Shown here in pieces: positions 8,403 through 17,405 of a stretch of DNA of 64,000 bases. The translations under genes were made by a program, and so were the position numbers. A model generated the notes under the pieces. The model was given only the letters and a program-made list of their open reading frames with translations. It did no database searches and was not told the DNA's origin. The DNA lies in NCBI GenBank assembly GCA_937949615.1, contig CALEDQ010000008.1, positions 372,001-436,000 of the forward strand. The letters are read 5' to 3'. The DNA is from an uncultured bacterium (GTDB taxonomy: Bacteria; Muiribacteriota; Ozemobacteria; Ozemobacterales; Ozemobacteraceae). The stretch's first letter is position 1, and each line of letters begins with the position of its first letter.

Positions 8403-10721
8403 ATGCTCGAAAACGTAACACTTGCAAAAAAACTGATTGGTGCCTTTCTGATTATTGCAGTCATCACGCTGATTGTCGGTTATGCCGGCTTTAACGGCGC
8501 CAATAATCTCAATCTTCACATCGTTGAGATTGCCAGAGTCAGCTTGCCCGGCATCGAGAGCCTTCTCACGCTCGAAAGAGAGCTTGAGATTATCACCAAG
8601 GTGCAAAAGGCTCTGCTGAACCCAAGACTCACCCTTGAAGAGTCTGAAGAGAGCCTCAATGAAGCGACTGAAGCCAAAGAGCACTACAAAAAGTCGCTTG
8701 AAATTTACAAGACCCTGCCGAAGAGCAAAGAAGAAGCTGAAGAATGGGCAAGACTCGAACCGTTGCTGCAGAAAATGGAACAGGCCAACGAGAAATTTTT
8801 CGAAGTAACCCGCCAGATCAACGCGATCGGCATCAGATTCCCGATTCAGCTCGAAAGAGATCTCGAAAAATTCAAAGGCGATCACTATTTGCTGCAAAAC
8901 CGTGTTCTGAGCAGCATTAACAGCGTCGGCGAAATTAAAGGCGGCGATGATCACACCGTCTGCAATTTCGGCCGCTGGCTGCCCAACTACAAATCGACCA
9001 ACCCGGATATCGAAAAACTGATCAGCGAGATGAAAGAACCGCATCAGCGCTTTCACGCTTCCGTAAAAAAGATCAGAGAATACCTGCAGACAGGCGATTC
9101 GGCCACGGCCCGCGCTTACTATGAACGCGAAATGGAAACAGCCGCCAAAGAAGTATTTAAATACTTCGACGAACTGCTCGCCCTCTCAGCCAGATCCAGA
9201 CAGCTGTATGAACAGCTCAGCGAAATCTCGATCAAAGAACTTACCCCGGTCGAATTCGCTCTTGAAAGTTCTCTAGAAAAAATCGTCGAAATCAATGAAG
9301 CCAAAGCCAAAAAAGCGACCGAAGAATCAGAAGCCGCCGCCGCTCAGGTGCGTTTCACAACCATGGCCGGCATGGGTATCGGCTTCATCCTCGCCCTGTC
9401 CGCTGGTTTCTACATCAGCCGCAACATCGGCAGAATTCTCGAAAGCTTCAAAGAAGAAATGGACAACCTGATTCAGGCTGCGATTGGCGGCAAACTGGCG
9501 ACCAGAGGCCGCACCGACCGCATCAATTTCGAATTCAGACCATTGCTCGAAGGGGTCAACAAGACCCTCGACGCGGTAATCGGGCCGTTGAACGTTTCGG
9601 CTGAATACGTCGACCGCATCTCAAAAGGCGATATTCCGAGAAAAATAACCGACAACTACAACGGTGATTTCAACGAAATCAAAGTAAACCTCAATACCCT
9701 GATCGACTCGATGATCAGCATAACCACCACCGCCAAAGAGATCGCCAGAGGCAATCTGCAGGTCACGGTTACGCCGCGCTCACCGCAGGATGAACTGATG
9801 ATCGCCATTGCCGACATGGTTAAAGGCCTGTCGACAATGATCAGAAACGTCAGCGAAGGTGCCCAGACCCTGGCTTCAGCCTCGACCGAACTGGCCGTGA
9901 CCTCGAACAAAATGGTCGAAGAAACTACCAGAGTAACCGAACGCTCATCGACCGTTGCCGCCGCCACCGAAGAAATGAGCGCCAACAGCCGATCGGTCGC
10001 TTCCGGCATGTCGAGCACCACGACCAACCTCAGCTCGGTGGCAGCTGCTACCGAAGAGATGACGGCCACCATCAGCGACATCGCCAACAATACTGAAAAA
10101 GCCCGCAATATATCGAGCGAAGCGGTTACTCAGGCCATTGCCGTTGCCAACATGATGAAAGACCTCGGCCGCTCCGCCCAGGAAATCGGCAAAGTCACAG
10201 AAGCAATCACCAGTATCTCGGCCCAGACAAACATGCTGGCCCTAAATGCCACAATCGAAGCCGCCAGAGCCGGTGCCGCCGGCAAGGGTTTCGCGGTGGT
10301 CGCCAATGAGATCAAAGAACTCGCCAAGCAGACCGATGCCGCCACCGAAGACATCAAGGGCCGCATCAACGGCATTCAGAGTTCAACCGGCACCGCGATC
10401 ATGGACATCGACAAAATCTCGGCAGTCATCAGAAATGTCAGCGAAATCGTCACCACGATTGCCGTCGCCATCGAAGAGCAGTCTTCGGTCACCCGCGACA
10501 TCGCCGGCAATATTTCGATGGCCACCTCAGGCGTCAGTGAAGCCAATGACAGAGTTTCACAGACCTCGACGGTTGCCCAGACAATCGCTCAGGACATCGC
10601 CGGCGTCAATGTCAGCGCCAGAGAACTCGACCAGGCCAGCAAACAGATCAACATCAGCGCCACCGAACTCTCACGCCTGTCAGAACAGCTGCGCGCCATG
10701 ATCGGCAATTTCAGAGTATGA
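8403..10721 (+). CDS. Methyl-accepting chemotaxis protein with CZB-like sensor segment
   Basis: 772 residues. TM1 lies at about 13-32 and TM2 at about 318-338, bounding a roughly 285-residue region expected in the periplasm. Inside it (about 155-225) is a His/Cys pattern typical of chemoreceptor zinc-binding (CZB) domains: GDHYLLQ, then VCNFGRWLP, then EPHQRFH. CZB domains are normally cytoplasmic, so this placement is unusual. After TM2 come two HAMP-like segments (the second around VSAEYVDRISKGDIP), then the long signalling helix pair with the conserved hairpin tip NMLALNATIEAARAG. CheB and CheR in the same operon would adjust its methylation. Ligand unknown; zinc or oxidants are candidates. 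Confidence 0.93.
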   Translation: MLENVTLAKKLIGAFLIIAVITLIVGYAGFNGANNLNLHIVEIARVSLPGIESLLTLERELEIITKVQKALLNPRLTLEESEESLNEATEAKEHYKKSLEIYKTLPKSKEEAEEWARLEPLLQKMEQANEKFFEVTRQINAIGIRFPIQLERDLEKFKGDHYLLQNRVLSSINSVGEIKGGDDHTVCNFGRWLPNYKSTNPDIEKLISEMKEPHQRFHASVKKIREYLQTGDSATARAYYEREMETAAKEVFKYFDELLALSARSRQLYEQLSEISIKELTPVEFALESSLEKIVEINEAKAKKATEESEAAAAQVRFTTMAGMGIGFILALSAGFYISRNIGRILESFKEEMDNLIQAAIGGKLATRGRTDRINFEFRPLLEGVNKTLDAVIGPLNVSAEYVDRISKGDIPRKITDNYNGDFNEIKVNLNTLIDSMISITTTAKEIARGNLQVTVTPRSPQDELMIAIADMVKGLSTMIRNVSEGAQTLASASTELAVTSNKMVEETTRVTERSSTVAAATEEMSANSRSVASGMSSTTTNLSSVAAATEEMTATISDIANNTEKARNISSEAVTQAIAVANMMKDLGRSAQEIGKVTEAITSISAQTNMLALNATIEAARAGAAGKGFAVVANEIKELAKQTDAATEDIKGRINGIQSSTGTAIMDIDKISAVIRNVSEIVTTIAVAIEEQSSVTRDIAGNISMATSGVSEANDRVSQTSTVAQTIAQDIAGVNVSARELDQASKQINISATELSRLSEQLRAMIGNFRV

Positions 10722-10741
10722 TTTCTGCCGGCAGAAATCAT
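10718..10741. repeat. Perfect 24-bp palindrome at the MCP stop codon
   Basis: ATGATTTCTGCC is followed directly by its exact reverse complement. It covers the MCP stop codon and lies 16 nt before the cheW start. There is no T-run after it, so it is not a standard terminator; a 3'-end stabiliser, attenuator or protein-binding site are options. Confidence 0.7.
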
Positions 10742-10757
10742 TAACCGGAGCCAGTCA

Positions 10758-11240
10758 ATGGAAGAAAATAATGATGAAGTAACGCAAAGTCTGGTCGCGA
10801 CCTTTATTGTCGACGACAGACATTACGGTCTGACGACCGCGCGGGTTCGCGAGGTCGTCAGAATCGGCGAAATCACCCCGGTGCACCATTCACCCGAATT
10901 CATTCTCGGCATCATGAACCTGCGCGGCCGCATCGTGACCGTTGTCGACCTCGGCCGCAAACTTGGTCGCAACAACCAGGCCCTGACCGGTCACTCACGC
11001 ATCTTCATCGCCGAATGGCAGCAGGAACACGTCGGGCTGCTGGTCGACCGGGTTGGTGAAGTGGTGCCCTTCGATGAAACCGAGCTCAGGCCGGTGCCGG
11101 AAAATATGCCGACCGCCCAGGCCGGCATGCTGCACGGCGTTTTTCATTCGGGCAAACTGCTGATCGGGCTTCTCAATCTAGATCTGATTCTCGATGATGC
11201 CCCGGGCAAAGAAGACCGCCAGAAAGCCGGCGGTGAATAA
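10758..11240 (+). CDS. cheW: CheW chemotaxis coupling protein
   Basis: 160 residues, one CheW/SH3-like domain (LVATFIVDDRHYGL start, ILGIMNLRGRIVTVVDLGRKLG, VGLLVDRVGEVV). It couples receptors to CheA in signalling arrays. The SD CGGAG is 6 nt before the ATG. It sits between the MCP gene and cheB in the operon; the cheB start follows the stop by 1 nt. Confidence 0.95.
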   Translation: MEENNDEVTQSLVATFIVDDRHYGLTTARVREVVRIGEITPVHHSPEFILGIMNLRGRIVTVVDLGRKLGRNNQALTGHSRIFIAEWQQEHVGLLVDRVGEVVPFDETELRPVPENMPTAQAGMLHGVFHSGKLLIGLLNLDLILDDAPGKEDRQKAGGE

Positions 11241-11241
11241 A

Positions 11242-12384
11242 ATGGCCCTCAAGGTTCTCGTCGTCGACGACACGGTGCTTTTCCGCAAACTGCTCTCTGA
11301 AGCCCTCACAGCCTCAGGAGAAGTGGAAGTCGTCGGTTCGGCATCAGGCGGCTTCGCCGCCCTTGCCAGAATCAAAGAACTGAAACCCGATCTGATAACC
11401 CTCGATATTGAAATGCCCGGCATGGATGGCCTGCAGGTGCTCGACGAAATCAGACGCCAGGGCCTCGAATGCGGCGTCATCGTTGTCAGTGCCCTTACCA
11501 GACGGGGCGGCAAACTGACCATTTCGGCACTCGAAAAGGGCGCTTTCGATTTTGTCACCAAACCCGAAGGCGCTTCGCTCGAAGAAAGCATGCAGGCGCT
11601 TGCCAGCAGCCTGACACCGATAATCAGAGCTTTCAAACGCCGCTTCGAAATCCGTTCACTGCTGACCCGACCGGCTCAACCCGCCAGAACAACGACCATG
11701 CCTGGCAGGCAATCAGTGGGCGCGGCCGAGAAACCCGCCGCGGCACCAGGCAATGAAGAGCTGGCCAGAATTACAGAACGCATGCGCCAGATCGGCCAGC
11801 CGGGCCGGCCAAAAATGGTGCTCATCGGCGTATCGACCGGCGGCCCCAACGCCCTCGGCCAGGTTCTGCCACAAATCCCGGCCGGCATCGGCATTCCGGT
11901 CTTTATCGTGCAGCACATGCCACCGCTGTTCACCCAGCCGCTCGCCGAAAGCCTGCACCAGCGCTGCAAACTCAGCGTCAAAGAGGCCACTGACGGCGAA
12001 ACCGCTCTTCCCGACAACGTCTATATAGCTCCGGGCGGCAGACACATGCGCCTTAAAAACGCCGATAACCAGATTGTCATCGAAATCACCGACGACCCAC
12101 CCGAAAACAACTGCCGGCCAGCAGTCGATTACCTGTTCAGATCAGCCGCCCACAACTTCGCCGGCCAGGCGGTTGCAGTGGTTCTGACCGGCATGGGTAG
12201 CGACGGCCTGACCGGCGTCAAACTTCTCAAACGGCACGGGTGCTACACCATCGCCCAGGACGAAGCGTCATGCGTCGTCTTCGGCATGCCGCGCGCCATC
12301 GTCGAAGCCGGCCTCGCCGATGCCGTTCTTCCCCTCGAATCGATCGCAGCAAAAATCACAGCAATAACACGGGGTATAATTTAA
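11242..12384 (+). CDS. cheB: CheB receptor-glutamate methylesterase
   Basis: 380 residues from the ATG at 11242. This start is preferred over an in-frame ATG at 11194, which would overlap cheW and add a basic tail before the conserved VLVVDDT start. N-terminal receiver with Asp55 in LITLDIEMPG; C-terminal methylesterase with the catalytic triad in GVSTGGPN (Ser near 197), VQHMPP (His near 224) and GMGSDGL (Asp near 319). It removes methyl groups from receptors upon CheA phosphorylation, giving adaptation. Its stop overlaps the cheR start by 1 nt (TAATG). Confidence 0.95.
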   Translation: MALKVLVVDDTVLFRKLLSEALTASGEVEVVGSASGGFAALARIKELKPDLITLDIEMPGMDGLQVLDEIRRQGLECGVIVVSALTRRGGKLTISALEKGAFDFVTKPEGASLEESMQALASSLTPIIRAFKRRFEIRSLLTRPAQPARTTTMPGRQSVGAAEKPAAAPGNEELARITERMRQIGQPGRPKMVLIGVSTGGPNALGQVLPQIPAGIGIPVFIVQHMPPLFTQPLAESLHQRCKLSVKEATDGETALPDNVYIAPGGRHMRLKNADNQIVIEITDDPPENNCRPAVDYLFRSAAHNFAGQAVAVVLTGMGSDGLTGVKLLKRHGCYTIAQDEASCVVFGMPRAIVEAGLADAVLPLESIAAKITAITRGII

Positions 12385-13223
12385 TGATCTCGATTACCCC
12401 GGACGAAATAAAAGTCTGGGCGCAACTTGTCTATCAGGCCTGCGGCATCGTTCTCGACGCCGGCAAAGGCTACCTGCTCGAAAGCCGCCTCGGCCCCCTG
12501 CTCAGGGAAACCGCCTCCGAGTCTTTCAGCGAACTGCTCTACAAGGTCAAGGCCGATGCCACCAGGCAGCTGACCCGCAAAGTCATCGACGCCATGACCA
12601 CCAACGAAACCTCATTTTTTCGCGATTCTTCACCTTTCGACCTGCTGCAGCACAAACTGCTGCCCGAGCTGATCGACCGCCGCAACCGCACCGCCAGGCC
12701 GGGGCAGCCGATTCCGCTGCGCATCTGGAGCGCCGCCTGTTCAACCGGCCAGGAAGTCTACAGCATCGGCATCGTCATCAGAGAGCTCATCGGCGATTCA
12801 CCGCAATATCAGCCCCAGATACTCGGCACCGACATTTCTGATCAGGCGCTGAAAAGAGCCAGCTACGGTGTTTTTACCCGTATGGAAATGGAAAGAGGCC
12901 TGAACCCTGCCTTCCTGCAGAAGTGGTTCATGCCGCAGGGCGATCAATACAAGATACGCGACGAAGTCAGAGCCCTCGCCACCTTTCGCCCGATCAATCT
13001 TCTCGAACCCCTGATCTTTCCTTACCGCTTCGATATAATCTTCTGCCGCAACGTCGCGATTTATTTTTCCGAAAAAGACAAAATCTCACTGTTCGACAGA
13101 ATGGCACAGGTTCTTGCACCAGACGGCGCCCTGATCATCGGCTCGACCGAATCGATTACCGGTATAACCACAAGATTTGCCCCGCACCGCCACCTGCGCG
13201 CCGTCTACTACCAGCCCATCTGA
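12384..13223 (+). CDS. cheR: CheR chemoreceptor methyltransferase
   Basis: 279 residues from the ATG that overlaps the cheB stop. The open frame extends upstream inside cheB, but homology begins only at ITPDEIKVWA. Conserved features: FFRDSSPF, SAM-binding WSAACSTGQEVYS, GTDISDQAL, and FCRNVAIYF. It methylates glutamates of the MCP using S-adenosylmethionine. Last gene of the chemosensory operon; the next operon starts from its own promoter 110 bp later. Confidence 0.95.
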   Translation: MISITPDEIKVWAQLVYQACGIVLDAGKGYLLESRLGPLLRETASESFSELLYKVKADATRQLTRKVIDAMTTNETSFFRDSSPFDLLQHKLLPELIDRRNRTARPGQPIPLRIWSAACSTGQEVYSIGIVIRELIGDSPQYQPQILGTDISDQALKRASYGVFTRMEMERGLNPAFLQKWFMPQGDQYKIRDEVRALATFRPINLLEPLIFPYRFDIIFCRNVAIYFSEKDKISLFDRMAQVLAPDGALIIGSTESITGITTRFAPHRHLRAVYYQPI

Positions 13224-13262
13224 CAGATAAAACCACCGGACAACGGAAAATTCACCAGCCGA

Positions 13263-13292
13263 TTGCACACAATCCATCGTTCCTGCTACAAT
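13263..13292 (+). promoter_or_regulatory. Sigma-70-type promoter upstream of etfB
   Basis: TTGCAC and TACAAT separated by 18 bp, with TG one base before the -10 (extended -10). It sits 42 nt upstream of the etfB ATG and after the che operon, so the lactate dehydrogenase cluster can be transcribed on its own. Confidence 0.6.
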
Positions 13293-13333
13293 GCACTGTT
13301 CATAAATGTTAACGGTGATCGAGGGCAATCGGC

Positions 13334-14122
13334 ATGAAAATTCTTGTCTGCATAAAACAGGTTCCTGACTCAACGCGGGTCGATATCGACCCCGAAACCA
13401 TGACCCTCAAGCGCGGCGGCGTCGACAGCAAAATCAACCCGTTCGACCTTTTTGCCATCGAAACGGCGGTCAAACTCAAGGAAAAACACAACGCCCACGT
13501 TTGCTCGATAAGCATGGGTCCACCGCAAACCGAAGCCGCCATTCGCGAAACTTATATGCTCGGCGTCGATGAAGGCATTCTGCTCAGTGACCGCAATTTT
13601 GCCGGCGCCGACGTGCTGGCAACCTCCTATGCCCTGTCTCAGGGAATCCTCAGTGCCGGCATGCCCGATCTGATCATCTGCGGCCGCCAGACCACCGACG
13701 GCGACACCGGCCAGGTCGGCCCCGAAATTGCCGAATTCTTGAACATACCACACGTTGCCTACGTCAGAAACATCGTCTCGTCTGACGAAAAAGGCATGGT
13801 ACTCGAAATGGACATGCCGGAAACCGTTGAAGTCGTCAGAATCAATTTTCCGTTTCTGATGACCGTCGAAAAGGGCATTTTTCAGCCGCGCCTGCCGTCG
13901 TTTAAACGCCGCCTGGCCAGCAAAGACCGACCGGTCAGAAGACTCACTCTTGCCGACATGCCAGACTCACAGCCAGAAAATTATGGCCTCAAGGGTTCAC
14001 CGACCCAGGTTATCAGAATTTTTCCGCCGACCAACCCGGCAACCCACGAAACCTGGAAAGACGCCCCAGAAGTTCTTGCCGACAAAATTTACAACAAACT
14101 GAGCGAGTTGAAATTTCTATGA
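13334..14122 (+). CDS. etfB: Electron transfer flavoprotein beta subunit (LctB-like)
   Basis: 262 residues, EtfB/FixA family: MKILVCIKQVPD start, nucleotide-binding SMGPPQ region, ICGRQTTDGDTGQVGPE, and the C-terminal KLSELKFL. In confurcating LctBCD complexes this subunit carries the flavin that handles NADH and the electron split. It overlaps etfA by 4 nt (ATGA), and the three-gene order etfB-etfA-lactate dehydrogenase matches the lct cluster of Acetobacterium. A ligand-level claim would need the bifurcation-specific NAD-loop residues to be compared. Confidence 0.93.
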   Translation: MKILVCIKQVPDSTRVDIDPETMTLKRGGVDSKINPFDLFAIETAVKLKEKHNAHVCSISMGPPQTEAAIRETYMLGVDEGILLSDRNFAGADVLATSYALSQGILSAGMPDLIICGRQTTDGDTGQVGPEIAEFLNIPHVAYVRNIVSSDEKGMVLEMDMPETVEVVRINFPFLMTVEKGIFQPRLPSFKRRLASKDRPVRRLTLADMPDSQPENYGLKGSPTQVIRIFPPTNPATHETWKDAPEVLADKIYNKLSELKFL

Positions 14123-15312
14123 GCAATATCAGAATCAAAAATCTCAATGACCAGAACCTCGACGAACTGATTGCCCTGTGCCCTTTCAATGCCATAGAAA
14201 AAGATGCTCAGAGCGGTCTGGCAATCAACGCCGGCTGCCGCATGTGCCGCATCTGCCTCAAAAGAAAACCCGACGTCTTTTATCTCGCCGAAGCCGCGCC
14301 GGCGCCACGCATCAACAAACAGGAATGGCAGGGGCTCGCGGTATATATTGAGCAGCAGAACGGCTGCATTCATCCGGTCAGTCTTGAACTGATCGGCAAG
14401 GCGCGCGAAATGGCCGCCAAAACCGGGCAGCAGGTTTTCTGTCTGCTTGCCTGCGAAAAAAGTGCCGGACTCCCGGAACAGATCCTTGCATACGGCGTCG
14501 ACAAGGTTTTTGTCTACGAACGCCCCGAACTGCATCACTTCAGAATTGAGCCATTCACGGCTGTTTTCACAGACTTTATCAAGCGCGTCAAGCCATCAGG
14601 CGTGCTCGTCGGCGGCACCTCGATCGGGCGTTCGCTCGCTCCGAGAGTCGCGGCGCGCTTCAAAACCGGCCTGACCGCCGACTGCACCATTCTCGATATC
14701 AATGCCAGCACCGACATAGACCAGATCAGACCGGCCTATGGCGGTAACATCATGGCGCACATTCAGACGCCGAACCACCGACCACAGTTCGCGACCGTAA
14801 GATACAAAATCTTCAACGCCCCCGAAAAAACCGAGCCATGGGGCACGGTTGAATTCTGCCAGCTAGATGCCGCCGCTCTCAAATCAGCGATCGAAGTGCT
14901 CGAAGTCAGACCGAAAGAAAAGGTCAGATCGGTCGAAGATGCCGAAGTGATCGTCGTGGCCGGCAAAGGCATAAAAAAAGAAACCGACCTCAAAATGATC
15001 TACGAACTCTCGGATGCCCTCGGTGCCATGACTGCCGGCACCCGCCCGCTGATCGAACAGGGCTGGTTCGACCCGCGCCTGCAGATCGGCCTCAGCGGCC
15101 GAACCGTCAAACCGGCTCTGATAATTACCTGTGGCGTTTCAGGTTCAGTGCAGTTCGCGGCCGGCATGCAGGGTGCCGACCATATCATCGCCATCAACAA
15201 CGACCCTGACGCGGCGATTTTCAATCTGGCGCACTACGCCATTGTCGGCGACCTTTATCAGGTCGTGCCCTCGCTGCTCGAAAAAATCAGAAAAGGCGGT
15301 GCACTGGTATGA
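14119..15312 (+). CDS. etfA: Electron transfer flavoprotein alpha subunit with N-terminal Fe-S domain (LctC-like)
   Basis: 397 residues. The first about 60 residues hold four cysteines able to bind one [4Fe-4S] cluster (Cys21 in ALCPFNAIE, Cys40/43/46 in GCRMCRIC), the type found in clostridial and bifurcating EtfA but not in mitochondrial-type EtfA. The Etf core follows, ending with the FAD site (AGTRPLIEQGW, QIGLSGRTVKP, CGVSGSVQF, INNDPDAAIF). It forms a dimer with EtfB and shuttles electrons to the FAD dehydrogenase encoded next. Overlaps both neighbours by 4 nt. Confidence 0.93.
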   Translation: MSNIRIKNLNDQNLDELIALCPFNAIEKDAQSGLAINAGCRMCRICLKRKPDVFYLAEAAPAPRINKQEWQGLAVYIEQQNGCIHPVSLELIGKAREMAAKTGQQVFCLLACEKSAGLPEQILAYGVDKVFVYERPELHHFRIEPFTAVFTDFIKRVKPSGVLVGGTSIGRSLAPRVAARFKTGLTADCTILDINASTDIDQIRPAYGGNIMAHIQTPNHRPQFATVRYKIFNAPEKTEPWGTVEFCQLDAAALKSAIEVLEVRPKEKVRSVEDAEVIVVAGKGIKKETDLKMIYELSDALGAMTAGTRPLIEQGWFDPRLQIGLSGRTVKPALIITCGVSGSVQFAAGMQGADHIIAINNDPDAAIFNLAHYAIVGDLYQVVPSLLEKIRKGGALV

Positions 15313-17006
15313 GCTACAAAAAAATCAGCAGAAAAGATCTTAATTTTCTGATTTCGGTCTGCGGCCAGGAACAAGTTATCGCCGGCGGCGAAATTCACGA
15401 AGATTTCAGTCACGACGAACTCGGCGACCTGCATAAATTCCCGGAAGTACTTGTCCATCCCGCCAACGCCGAACAGATTTCGGCAATTCTCAAGTATGCC
15501 GGCGAAAAACTGATTCCGGTCACCCCGCGCGGTCAGGGCACCGGCCTGGTTGGCGGCTCTGTCGCAATGCACGGCGGCATAATGATCAGCACCGCCAGAA
15601 TGAATAAAATTCTTGAACTCGACCAGGAAAACCTGACCCTCACAGTCGAACCCGGCGTTCTGCTGATGGAAATCGCCGCCTTCGTCGAACAGCACGACCT
15701 TTTTTATCCGCCCGACCCGGGCGAAAAAAGCGCTTCGATCGGTGGCAACATCAGCACCAACGCCGGCGGTATGCGTGCCGTCAAATATGGCGTCACCCGT
15801 GATTATGTCAGAGCGCTTGAAGTGGTGCTGCCGAACGGCGAAATCGCCTGGTTCGGCGGCAAGACCGTTAAAAACAGTTCAGGCTACAGTCTTAAAGATC
15901 TGATCATCGGCTCAGAAGGCACGCTTGGCATTGTCACGAAAGCCATACTGCGACTTTTGCCGCGGCCGGTCAAGGCAATCAGCCTGCTTATACCTTTTCC
16001 CAGCCTCGAACAGGCCATCGGTACCGTGCCCCTGATCATTCAGTCAAAATCGGCTCCGACGGCGATTGAATACATGGAACGGGCAGTAATTGAAAATTCA
16101 GAAGATTTTCTCGGCAAAAAATTCCCCGATTCGTCTGCCGATGCTTACCTGCTGCTGACTTTCGACGGTCAGACCCGCGAAGAAATCGAAAAGGCCTACG
16201 AAAAGGTTGCACACATCTGCCTCGATCAGGGCGCTCTCGACATCCTTATCTCAGACACCCAGGAACGCCAGGAAATGATCTGGTCGGCCCGCGGCGCGTT
16301 TCTCGAAGCCATCAAGGCCTCGACCACCGAAATGGACGAATGTGACGTCGTCGTGCCACGCAACCGGGTTGCCGAATTCGTCAGATTCACCAAAACCGTC
16401 GAAGCCGAAGAGAATCTGCGCATCAGAAGTTTCGGACACGCCGGCGACGGCAATCTGCACGTCTACATGCTGCGCGACCAGCTCAGCCGCGAAGAATTCA
16501 AGAATCGCCTGCATAAATGTTTTGAACGCCTCTACCGCAAAGCCGGCGAGCTTGGCGGTCAGGTTTCCGGTGAGCATGGCATCGGTTATGCCAAATGCCG
16601 GTTTCTCGAAGAAATCGCCGGCGATATTCAGCTTGATCTGATGCGAAAAATCAAACAGGCTTTCGACCCGAACCTGATCCTCAACCCGGGCAAAGTAATT
16701 GATCTGCACGGCCACAAAGAAGCTGAAGAGCGCCAGAAAATCCTCGATCTGGTAAAAACGAAGGGGCGCATAACCCTCGAAGGCAATCGCGAATCCAACT
16801 CAGAACTGTTTTTCACCGAAAATCGCTGGCAAAGGGTTGATGGCGACACCATGAGCGGCGAAAAAACCACCTGCGAGCTTGAAGAAGACGAAGCCCTCGA
16901 AGCCATAATAAGAAAAGTGCACGACAGTATGGGCATTTACGGACCGAATACCGGCACCGTTAAAACAGAAGCAGTTCTGGCCTGGCTCAAAAGATACCTT
17001 TATTGA
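15309..17006 (+). CDS. FAD-linked D-lactate/glycolate dehydrogenase (LctD-like) with C-terminal extension
   Basis: 565 residues. FAD-binding type 4 domain (TPRGQGTGLVGG; PPDPGEKSASIGGNIS; GVTRDYVRALEVV) and FAD oxidase C-terminal domain (SFGHAGDGNLHVY; GEHGIGYAK) of the GlcD/LldD-type family. In LctBCD complexes the flavin of this subunit oxidises lactate and feeds the Etf pair. After residue about 470, where relatives stop, an acidic extension of about 95 residues continues to CELEEDEALEAI and ends in a basic helix (LAWLKRYLY). Its role is unknown. The substrate could also be glycolate or another 2-hydroxyacid, but the Etf neighbours favour lactate. Confidence 0.9.
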   Translation: MSYKKISRKDLNFLISVCGQEQVIAGGEIHEDFSHDELGDLHKFPEVLVHPANAEQISAILKYAGEKLIPVTPRGQGTGLVGGSVAMHGGIMISTARMNKILELDQENLTLTVEPGVLLMEIAAFVEQHDLFYPPDPGEKSASIGGNISTNAGGMRAVKYGVTRDYVRALEVVLPNGEIAWFGGKTVKNSSGYSLKDLIIGSEGTLGIVTKAILRLLPRPVKAISLLIPFPSLEQAIGTVPLIIQSKSAPTAIEYMERAVIENSEDFLGKKFPDSSADAYLLLTFDGQTREEIEKAYEKVAHICLDQGALDILISDTQERQEMIWSARGAFLEAIKASTTEMDECDVVVPRNRVAEFVRFTKTVEAEENLRIRSFGHAGDGNLHVYMLRDQLSREEFKNRLHKCFERLYRKAGELGGQVSGEHGIGYAKCRFLEEIAGDIQLDLMRKIKQAFDPNLILNPGKVIDLHGHKEAEERQKILDLVKTKGRITLEGNRESNSELFFTENRWQRVDGDTMSGEKTTCELEEDEALEAIIRKVHDSMGIYGPNTGTVKTEAVLAWLKRYLY

Positions 17007-17009
17007 TCC

Positions 17010-17399
17010 ATGAATTTAGAAAAAATGTCTGGATTGCTCCCTGTAAACCTGGCCTTTTTCATGTTGCTGGCAATTGGCGGCGCTTCAATGGCCGTTGTCG
17101 ACGGAGTGGCCGGCGACTGGCAGACACAGATTTACATTCTCTGGGCTCTGTTTAACGCGCCCTACCTGTATTTCGTGTTTCTCCAGGGGCGCGCCAGAAA
17201 AGATGCGGGCCTGCTTCCTGCCGCCAACAAAGCCATGTATTACACTAACTGGCTGGCACTGCCCGGAGCGATGAGCGCGTTTTTTCTCGTCGGCTCGCCC
17301 AAAGCCCAGTGGCTGTCTCTGGGTTTCCCGCTTTTACAGCTCGTTCTTGCCGCTATTATTTTTAACCGGTCGGTCAGAAGCGGCAATTCTGCCGGTTAG
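17010..17399 (+). CDS. Small integral membrane protein of unknown function
   Basis: 129 residues with about four predicted membrane helices (LAFFMLLAIGGASMA; YILWALFNAPYLYFVFL; WLALPGAMSAFFLV; LGFPLLQLVLAAIIF). It starts 3 nt after the dehydrogenase stop and is probably the last gene of the etf operon. No known domain is recognised. It ends 6 nt before the convergent histidine kinase. Confidence 0.7.
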   Translation: MNLEKMSGLLPVNLAFFMLLAIGGASMAVVDGVAGDWQTQIYILWALFNAPYLYFVFLQGRARKDAGLLPAANKAMYYTNWLALPGAMSAFFLVGSPKAQWLSLGFPLLQLVLAAIIFNRSVRSGNSAG

Positions 17400-17405
17400 C
17401 GATGC

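Noticed and set aside
12240..12383. Upstream extension of cheR
   Set aside because: Lies inside cheB in another frame; the TAATG overlap start fits operon coupling and family length.
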